11,387 bases of DNA from UBA11889 sp046582115 (GTDB lineage: Bacteria > Pseudomonadota > Gammaproteobacteria > Pseudomonadales > Azotimanducaceae), in contig JAYGFA010000003.1 in the NCBI GenBank assembly GCA_046582115.1, forward strand, positions 1 through 11,387, given 5' to 3'. The position numbers and the translations under genes are program-made. This document shows positions 7,019 to 11,387 of this stretch, piece after piece (the first letter of the stretch is position 1; every line of letters starts with the position of its first letter). Under the pieces are notes generated by a model, which ran no database searches, was not told the origin of the DNA, and saw nothing but the letters and a program-made list of their open reading frames with translations.

Positions 7019-8071
7019 CTAGCGTACGAGCTCCGTAATCAATGCCCAGGCGCGCTCTGAGCGTACGCGTGCGACGCCTTCGTACTTAAGCGCCGTGTCA
7101 GAGCTGGCGTTGCCGTCGAGGCCACGTTTGTAGACGCCCTGGATGATGCCGGCAGATCGAAACATGTTGTAGACAATGTAGAAAATCCAGTTGTCGATTG
7201 GCTCACGTCCCGCTGCAACGCAGTAGGTTCGAATGAGTTCATTCTCGGTAGGGATTCCGAGCGTTTCAAGATCAGCGCCGGGGAGCATGTCGTCCATTTC
7301 GCTAACTAAATAATGATACTCCTGGCACAAGTAGCCGAGATCGGCGAGCGCGTCGCCGACGGACCAGAGTTCCCAATCAAGTATGGCAACGATCTTGGGT
7401 TGGGTTTCGTGCAACAACAGATTGCCGAGCCGGAAATCGCCGTGGACGATGCCAGAGCTCGATTCGGCAGGTATGTTTTTGGGTAACCAGTCGATCAGTT
7501 GGTTCATCGCTTCGATATTTTCGGTCTTTGAGGCGAGGTACTGTTTGGTCCAACGATTCACTTGGCGGGAAAAATAGTTTTCTGGGCGGCGGAAGTCGCC
7601 GAGACCTACCGTCATTGGATCCACGCCATGCAGTGCCGCTAGTACGCGGGCCATGTCGAGATAGATCTCGCGTCGGTCTTGGGGCCTTAATTCCGGTAGG
7701 GTTGTTTTTGTGAACAGACGGCCTTCGACCATTTCCATGATGTAGAACTTGGTTCCGATGACGTTCGGGTCATCACAGAGGCTGTACATTTTGGGGACAG
7801 GTACTCCGGTTCCGTCTAGAGCGTCCATGACGCGGTATTCCCGATCTACCTGGTGAGCTGATGGAAGCAATTCACCGGGAGGTTGTTTTCTTAACACGTA
7901 TCGACCTGTTGATGTTTCGAGCAGGAATGTCGGATTACTCTGGCCGCCCTCGAATTGTTGAACCTTCATGGGTCCCAGGTAGCCATCGATTTGGGTTTCC
8001 ATGTATGCCTCTAGCGCGGCTATATCGAAAACGTGCGCTGGCCGCACAGGCGTGAGTTCTACGTCGCTCAT
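7019..8071 (-). CDS. APH-fold phosphotransferase (ACAD10/11-type, COG3173-like)
   Basis: 350 residues from the ATG at 8071 (MSDVELTPVRP); an ATG at 8161 would add 30 residues of non-family sequence. It has a kinase fold: N-lobe lysine in YVLRKQPPG (Lys62), VDREYRVMDAL as helix C equivalent, the Brenner motif HGDFRLGN (210-217, catalytic D212, N217), and ILDWELWSVGD (230-240, metal-binding D232). This is the small-molecule kinase branch found in ACAD10/11 and in levulinate catabolism (LvaA-type), where hydroxyacyl-CoA esters are phosphorylated, rather than a classic aminoglycoside resistance enzyme. The link to hydroxyacyl-CoA is an inference from family and from the oxidoreductase/hotdog neighbours. 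No acyl-CoA dehydrogenase is in the window. It is divergent from the second LLM gene across a 189-bp regulatory gap. Confidence 0.9.
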   Translation of the reverse strand: MSDVELTPVRPAHVFDIAALEAYMETQIDGYLGPMKVQQFEGGQSNPTFLLETSTGRYVLRKQPPGELLPSAHQVDREYRVMDALDGTGVPVPKMYSLCDDPNVIGTKFYIMEMVEGRLFTKTTLPELRPQDRREIYLDMARVLAALHGVDPMTVGLGDFRRPENYFSRQVNRWTKQYLASKTENIEAMNQLIDWLPKNIPAESSSGIVHGDFRLGNLLLHETQPKIVAILDWELWSVGDALADLGYLCQEYHYLVSEMDDMLPGADLETLGIPTENELIRTYCVAAGREPIDNWIFYIVYNMFRSAGIIQGVYKRGLDGNASSDTALKYEGVARVRSERAWALITELVR

Positions 8072-8260
8072 CGGAGCCCCATCCGTTTCGCAAAAGTGTA
8101 CAGCCCGGGTCCTTGCTAGAGTACAGGACCCACCCACGAGCATATAAGTCTTCTGACGCATGGATGTCGTTGGCTTTTTCGCGAACGGAGTAGCGGGGTT
8201 GATCTTTCGGTCGCGGTAATGCGACTCTGCGCCGTTCGAAGGAGTTCGACGAGAGAAGTT
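8072..8260. promoter_or_regulatory. Divergent intergenic region between kinase and LLM2
   Basis: A 189-bp gap with no supported gene. It contains a 7-bp inverted repeat at 8107-8131 and a TATAAG (8143-8148) readable as a forward -10; the reverse reading gives TATATG (8146-8141), with ACGACA (8170-8165) as a weak -35. Near the LLM2 start, GTTCGA occurs twice (8234-8239, 8244-8249). TCGAA and TTCGA there could pair around a GGAG loop, and GAGAGAAG (8251-8258) just before the ATG is a weak Shine-Dalgarno. The exact promoters cannot be fixed by eye. Confidence 0.4.
8107..8131. repeat. Perfect inverted repeat, candidate operator for the divergent kinase/LLM2 promoters
   Basis: Arms GGGTCCT (8107-8113) and AGGACCC (8125-8131) are exact reverse complements with an 11-base spacer. 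No T-run follows on either side, so a terminator is unlikely. Its place in the gap between divergent genes and next to the TATAAG/TATATG element suggests a dimeric repressor site. No regulator gene lies next to it. Inference only. Confidence 0.4.
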
Positions 8261-9265
8261 ATGACGCTAGAGAAGCGTGTGGCTGTGACGTTGCCGCTCA
8301 ACCAGTCATTGCAAGACACAATCGATCTCGTCCAGTGGGCAGAATCGAATGGTTATCGAGATGGCTGGTTCTCGGATCCAGGTGCGCCGGACGGTCTTGC
8401 GATGGCCGCCGCTATCGCTGCACATACGCAGTCGTTACGGATCGGAATGGCCATCGTCCCCGTCTATACACGTACCCCGACTGTACTCGCTGCGATGACC
8501 GACGTCATTGGACAGGCGTTACCGGGGCGCTTTGTGCTTGGACTTGGCTCGTCGAGTCAGACCATTATGCAGGCGTTCAATGGGATTGACCTTGATAAGC
8601 CACTTACGCGGGTTAAAGAAACGGCGATTGTCGTGCGGAGTATTCTTGCCGGAGAAAAAACGGCCTTTACAGATATGCAAACGATATACAGCCGTGGGTA
8701 CAAACAAGATCCGTCAAACCCAGCTATACCTATCTATATAGCGGCACTGCGACCCAACATGATCGAGATGGCAGCGGAATTTGGAGACGGAGTTATCTTC
8801 AATCTGTGGCCAAGGTCCGCATTGCCGAGAATGATGGAACACGTGAAAGTTGGAGCGGGGCGTGCCGGCAAGGATTGGCGCGACATTGAGATCGTTAATC
8901 GAGCCATGGTTCATGTGACCGACGATAAGGAAGAAGGACGCGGTCTCTTTCGCGCACATTTTGCTCCATATTTCTCAAACCCCGTGTACAACCGTTTTTT
9001 AGAGTGGTGCGGCTATCCAGACATCGCTGCCGAAATTCGCGAGGGTTGGGCTACCAAGGATCGGGACCGAACAACGGGCGCATTCTCCGATGAAGTGATT
9101 GATGAAATTGGAGTCATCGGTTCGACAACAGAAGTCCAGGCTCGTATACGAGAAGACGCAGATGCTGGGATCACAACCAGTATCATTTCCCCGATAGGGC
9201 GAGTGGAGCTCGATGTGGCGTACCGTACTTTTGATCCTTTTCGAGCGGGTCAATTTGAGTTTTGA
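8261..9265 (+). CDS. LLM-family flavin/F420-dependent oxidoreductase 2
   Basis: 334 residues from the ATG at 8261; the upstream ATG at 8219 adds 14 residues (MRLCAVRRSSTREV) unlike the family N-terminus. The barrel begins RVAVTLPLNQ and shows WFSDPGAPDG (36-45), TRTP (70-73), GRFVLGLGSSSQ (89-100), TRVKE (116-120), IPIYIAALRPNMIEMAAEFG (156-175) then DG (176-177). The C-terminal IGVIGSTTEVQARI (283-296) is the usual domain-closing segment that matches a substrate-specific loop in LLM enzymes. It is clearly a different subfamily from LLM1 and LLM3. The cofactor (F420 or FMN) and substrate are not decidable here. It is the first gene of a probable four-gene + strand operon with the hotdog protein, phosphatase and LLM3. 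Confidence 0.92.
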   Translation: MTLEKRVAVTLPLNQSLQDTIDLVQWAESNGYRDGWFSDPGAPDGLAMAAAIAAHTQSLRIGMAIVPVYTRTPTVLAAMTDVIGQALPGRFVLGLGSSSQTIMQAFNGIDLDKPLTRVKETAIVVRSILAGEKTAFTDMQTIYSRGYKQDPSNPAIPIYIAALRPNMIEMAAEFGDGVIFNLWPRSALPRMMEHVKVGAGRAGKDWRDIEIVNRAMVHVTDDKEEGRGLFRAHFAPYFSNPVYNRFLEWCGYPDIAAEIREGWATKDRDRTTGAFSDEVIDEIGVIGSTTEVQARIREDADAGITTSIISPIGRVELDVAYRTFDPFRAGQFEF

Positions 9266-9298
9266 CGAAAACGCCCTTCTTACAGTAGTTACAAACCC

Positions 9299-9302
9299 AA
9301 GG
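9299..9302 (+). promoter_or_regulatory. Ribosome binding site deciding the hotdog gene start
   Basis: AAGG lies six bases before the ATG at 9309. It supports that start over the upstream ATG at 9213, which would lie inside LLM2 and overlap it by 53 bases. Confidence 0.5.
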
Positions 9303-9308
9303 TCTTTT

Positions 9309-9707
9309 ATGGCGGTAAATCAAGGTAATTTGATGGATCTGCTCGGCGATGGAACGTTGTTGGAATATGACGACCGTCAGCAGAAGGCCATCATGCAATT
9401 TGATGTACGACCAGAGTTTTGTCATAGCGATGTCACGGTGGCCCAGGGAGGCTTTGTGCCGGCGTGGATGAAGGCGGCTATGGCGCACGCCGTAGGGAGT
9501 GCGAGCCATGGTCAATTTAGTGTTGTGATCCTGGAACTTAAAGTTACTGTCGCTTCTACGGCGGGGCCTGGGCAGGTAGTTGCGGAGGCGTGGGTGTTGT
9601 CCATGGGACGCACTATTGCGTTTCTTGAAGGACAGCTTTCTGACCCTGCCGGAAAGCTGCTCGCGACCAGTTCAAGTACAGCGAAGTTGGTTCCTGATAA
9701 CCGATGA
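9309..9707 (+). CDS. PaaI-like hotdog-fold protein, possible acyl-CoA thioesterase with altered active site
   Basis: 132 residues from the ATG at 9309. It shows the PaaI/4HBT hotdog pattern: FDVRPEFCHSDVTVAQGGFV, a long helix WMKAAMAHAVGSA, then strands ILELKVTVAST, GQVVAEAWVLSMGRTIAFLE and LSDPAGKLLATSSSTAKL. Family members hydrolyse acyl- or aryl-CoA thioesters in the cytosol. Two changes stand out. The usual HGG is QGG (46-48), a variant also seen in some relatives, and the helix position where family enzymes normally carry a catalytic Asp is Lys55 (PAWMK instead of x-x-L-x-D). It may therefore be inactive, have another chemistry, or serve as a binding or partner subunit. Its TGA overlaps the ATG of the phosphatase gene (ATGA), so the two are translationally coupled. 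Confidence 0.82.
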   Translation: MAVNQGNLMDLLGDGTLLEYDDRQQKAIMQFDVRPEFCHSDVTVAQGGFVPAWMKAAMAHAVGSASHGQFSVVILELKVTVASTAGPGQVVAEAWVLSMGRTIAFLEGQLSDPAGKLLATSSSTAKLVPDNR

Positions 9708-10330
9708 CGACGTTGTTCCTTGTCAGACATGGTGAAACCCACTGGAACGTACAACGACGAATCCAAGGGTGGGCGGACTCGCCGCTAACGTCCGTTGGTC
9801 TTGCGCAAGCAGAAATCAACGCGCGTTTGTTAGGTACGCTCGGAATTGACCGAATTCTCGCGTCGCCGCTAGGCCGAACTAAACAAACGGTTGCGCCCAT
9901 TGTGCGGGAGACCCGCGTGGAGGCCGAATACGACCCGCGCTTGCGCGAAGTATGCATGGGTGACTGGAGCGGCCGAACCGTCCAGGAACTTCAATCGCGT
10001 TACTTGGACCAATGGCGAGCGCGTCAGGGTGACCCCGAAGGGTATTGTCCGCCCAACGGTGAAAGTCGCGTAGACGTCAAGCAGAGGGTAACGCCTCTTG
10101 TTTCAGAATTAGTCGATGCGCCTCATCAGGAGGTTGTGTTGGTGAGCCATGGTATTACGATTCGCGTTCTTCTCGACCTACTGCTTGGTTTTTCTCAGCG
10201 CACGAGACGGACGTTGAGCGTTCCGCACGACGTTGTTTATCGCATCACGCCAGGTTCATTAGATTCCATAGTGATGCACTACCTCGGTGGCGAGGGTCCC
10301 TTCGACGGTTTGTTTATTCCGGAAGGCTAA
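9704..10330 (+). CDS. Histidine phosphatase (phosphoglycerate mutase-like) family protein
   Basis: 208 residues. The complete branch-1 histidine phosphatase set is visible: LVRHGET at 6-12 (phospho-acceptor His9 with Arg8), SPLGRTKQT (Arg58 in the phosphate pocket), LREVCMGDWSG (Glu82, proton donor), and VSHG with His149. It is a cytosolic monomer-type enzyme that removes phosphate from small molecules; mutase activity is less likely at this length and family position. The start overlaps the hotdog stop by four bases (ATGA), and LLM3 follows 33 bp later. Within this operon it could counterbalance the nearby kinase by dephosphorylating a phosphorylated intermediate; that is a hypothesis from context only. 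Confidence 0.92.
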   Translation: MTTLFLVRHGETHWNVQRRIQGWADSPLTSVGLAQAEINARLLGTLGIDRILASPLGRTKQTVAPIVRETRVEAEYDPRLREVCMGDWSGRTVQELQSRYLDQWRARQGDPEGYCPPNGESRVDVKQRVTPLVSELVDAPHQEVVLVSHGITIRVLLDLLLGFSQRTRRTLSVPHDVVYRITPGSLDSIVMHYLGGEGPFDGLFIPEG

Positions 10331-10352
10331 TAGACAATCGAGAGTTCGCACT

Positions 10353-10359
10353 AGGGGGG
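10353..10359 (+). promoter_or_regulatory. Ribosome binding site deciding the LLM3 start
   Basis: AGGGGGG lies four bases before the ATG at 10364 but only one base before the GTG at 10361. Spacing favours the ATG, removing one residue from the longest reading. Confidence 0.5.
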
Positions 10360-10363
10360 CGTG

Positions 10364-11371
10364 ATGAAAGTTGATGGTGGTATCGGCTGGGATCTGGCTA
10401 CAGTTGGGGCCCAAGCGCAAGAAATGGAAGAACTGGGGTATAGCGGCATTATGTCTGCAGAGACGTCCCACGATCCGTTTTTACCGCTAGCGTTTGCGGC
10501 GCAGCAAACATCTCGGGTCGATCTTATGACCGGGATTGCCGTTGCGTTTGCTCGGACGCCGATGGTGCTTGCCAACATTGGTCATGATTTGAACGCCGCG
10601 TCGAACGGGCGCTTCGTACTTGGCCTGGGTTCTCAAATACGTGCACACATCACCAAGCGTTTCAGTATGCCTTGGTCGAGTCCAGCAGCGAGGATGCGAG
10701 AGTTCATTCTCGCGATGCGAGCGATCTGGGCCAATTGGTACCAGGGTGAGCCGCTCGAGTTCACGGGAAAGTTTTATAACCACACGCTGATGACGCCCTT
10801 TTTCACACCGACGAATTCGGAACACGGTGCCCCACGAGTATTTCTCGCGGCGGTGGGCCCGCTCATGACTGAGGTGGCAGGCGAAGTGGCTGACGGCATT
10901 ATTGCGCATGCATTCACGACCGAAAAATACTTGCGCGAAGTCACCATGCCTGCGCTCGAAAGAGGTTGGGCCAAGGCCGGTAAAAAACGTGAAGATTTCG
11001 AGATCAGTTACCCGTGCTTCGTCGTGACAGGCCGTGATGAAAAGGAGCTCGAGTCTGCCAGTGCGGCAACCAAACAGCAGATCGCGTTCTATGGTTCAAC
11101 GCCGGCTTACAAGCCGGTTTTGGATAGCATTGGGGTTGGCGAGCTTCAACCCGAGTTGAATGCGATGTCGAAGCAGGGGCGTTGGGTTGAAATGGGGGGC
11201 CTTATCACCGACGAGATCATGAGTTCGTTTGCAGTATCGGGCGAGCCGGAAACGATAGCGGACCAGATACAAGCTCGATACGGCGATATTGTGGACCGAA
11301 CCTCAGCGGCTTATGCGCAACTACCAAAAGAGGATCGCATCAAGATCATTACCCAGTTAACGAGGACTTAA
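10364..11371 (+). CDS. LLM-family F420-dependent-type oxidoreductase 3 (TIGR03617-like)
   Basis: 335 residues. It starts MKVDGGIGWDLATVGAQAQE and shows AETSHDPFLPLAFAA (32-46), FARTPMVLA (62-70), NGRFVLGLGSQIRAHI (81-96), RFSMPWSSPAARMREF (99-114), the HTLMTPFF block (140-147), and VGPLMTEVAGEVADG (164-178). The C-terminal part has REDFEISYPCFVVTGRDEKE, QIAFYGSTPAYKPVL and SKQGRWVEMGGLITDE. These blocks match from memory the TIGR03617 subfamily (MSMEG_2256-like) assigned to F420; no search was run. Cys218 is close to the strand end. The gene is complete, and the last 16 bases of the window after its TAA show no terminator. It is the last visible gene of the LLM2-hotdog-phosphatase-LLM3 group. 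Confidence 0.93.
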   Translation: MKVDGGIGWDLATVGAQAQEMEELGYSGIMSAETSHDPFLPLAFAAQQTSRVDLMTGIAVAFARTPMVLANIGHDLNAASNGRFVLGLGSQIRAHITKRFSMPWSSPAARMREFILAMRAIWANWYQGEPLEFTGKFYNHTLMTPFFTPTNSEHGAPRVFLAAVGPLMTEVAGEVADGIIAHAFTTEKYLREVTMPALERGWAKAGKKREDFEISYPCFVVTGRDEKELESASAATKQQIAFYGSTPAYKPVLDSIGVGELQPELNAMSKQGRWVEMGGLITDEIMSSFAVSGEPETIADQIQARYGDIVDRTSAAYAQLPKEDRIKIITQLTRT

Positions 11372-11387
11372 TTACGGAAGTTAGGTA

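Noticed and set aside
7006..7021. Inverted repeat TAGCG/CGCTA spanning both convergent stop codons (LLM1 and kinase) as a bidirectional terminator
   Set aside because: Only a 5-bp stem and no T-run on either strand; partly forced by the two stop codons.
7019..8071. Aminoglycoside resistance gene
   Set aside because: HGD and DWE motifs are shared by the whole APH fold; the N-lobe and overall layout match COG3173/ACAD10-11 proteins, and there is no resistance-gene context.
8072..8161. Longer kinase start at 8161
   Set aside because: The 30 extra residues are not kinase-like and cover the promoter region with the inverted repeat.
8234..8249. TCGAA-GGAG-TTCGA hairpin displaying a Shine-Dalgarno-like loop before LLM2
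   Set aside because: The GGAG is 16 bases from the ATG, too far for normal use, and a 5-bp stem is expected by chance.
9213..9308. Longer N-terminus for the hotdog protein from the ATG at 9213
   Set aside because: Overlaps LLM2 by 53 bases, lacks a ribosome binding site, and the extra residues do not resemble the fold.
1..11387. CRISPR array, IS element, tRNA or rRNA
   Set aside because: No regularly spaced repeats, transposase frames, terminal inverted repeats or RNA-gene signatures were seen on either strand.

Overview
The window looks like chromosomal DNA from a Gram-negative bacterium, most likely an uncultured or environmental gammaproteobacterium. It encodes a PBP1b-type bifunctional penicillin-binding protein with a UB2H-like region, an outer-membrane-type lipoprotein overlapping it, and a membrane-anchored DsbA-like oxidoreductase. 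This is inferred from family membership; nothing here fixes the genus. GC content appears moderate and even, coding density is very high, and I see no rRNA, tRNA, CRISPR array, IS element or phage gene. Twelve protein genes are supported and no gene-free gap exceeds 300 bases.

Left part (1-2109, + strand): a MerR-type helix-turn-helix fused to TPR repeats, followed 15 bp later by a soluble M48-type zinc metallopeptidase with a TerB-like C-terminal domain. Both look cytosolic and probably share a transcript. Their target is unknown.

Cell-envelope block (2136-5565, - strand, read right to left): a DsbA-like thiol oxidoreductase, then mrcB (PBP1b), then a small TPR lipoprotein whose start codon lies inside the end of mrcB. 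The lipoprotein is a good candidate for an LpoP-like activator of PBP1b. The mrcB start is odd. The only standard in-frame start is TTG, after the basic juxtamembrane segment. A GTG 35 bases upstream reaches the mrcB frame only if one extra base is read at an A8 tract (-1 frameshift, transcript slippage, or a one-base assembly error). A glutaredoxin is divergent from dsbA, with only 23 bp between the two start codons and a small palindrome in that gap.

Right part (5971-11371): three different luciferase-like monooxygenase (LLM) family oxidoreductases of the kind often assigned to coenzyme F420 or FMN, interleaved with an APH/ACAD10-11-type kinase (- strand), a PaaI-like hotdog protein and a histidine phosphatase. 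LLM2, hotdog, phosphatase and LLM3 are tightly packed (43-bp gap, 4-bp overlap, 33-bp gap) and look like an operon. I infer an accessory catabolic module acting on acyl-CoA or lipid-like substrates. The substrate cannot be read from sequence, and no F420 biosynthesis gene is present in the window.

The most notable points are the mrcB start with its slippery A tract, the mrcB-lipoprotein overlap, the LLM/kinase/hotdog/phosphatase module, the hotdog protein with Lys where the family usually has Asp, and the MerR-TPR/M48-TerB pair.
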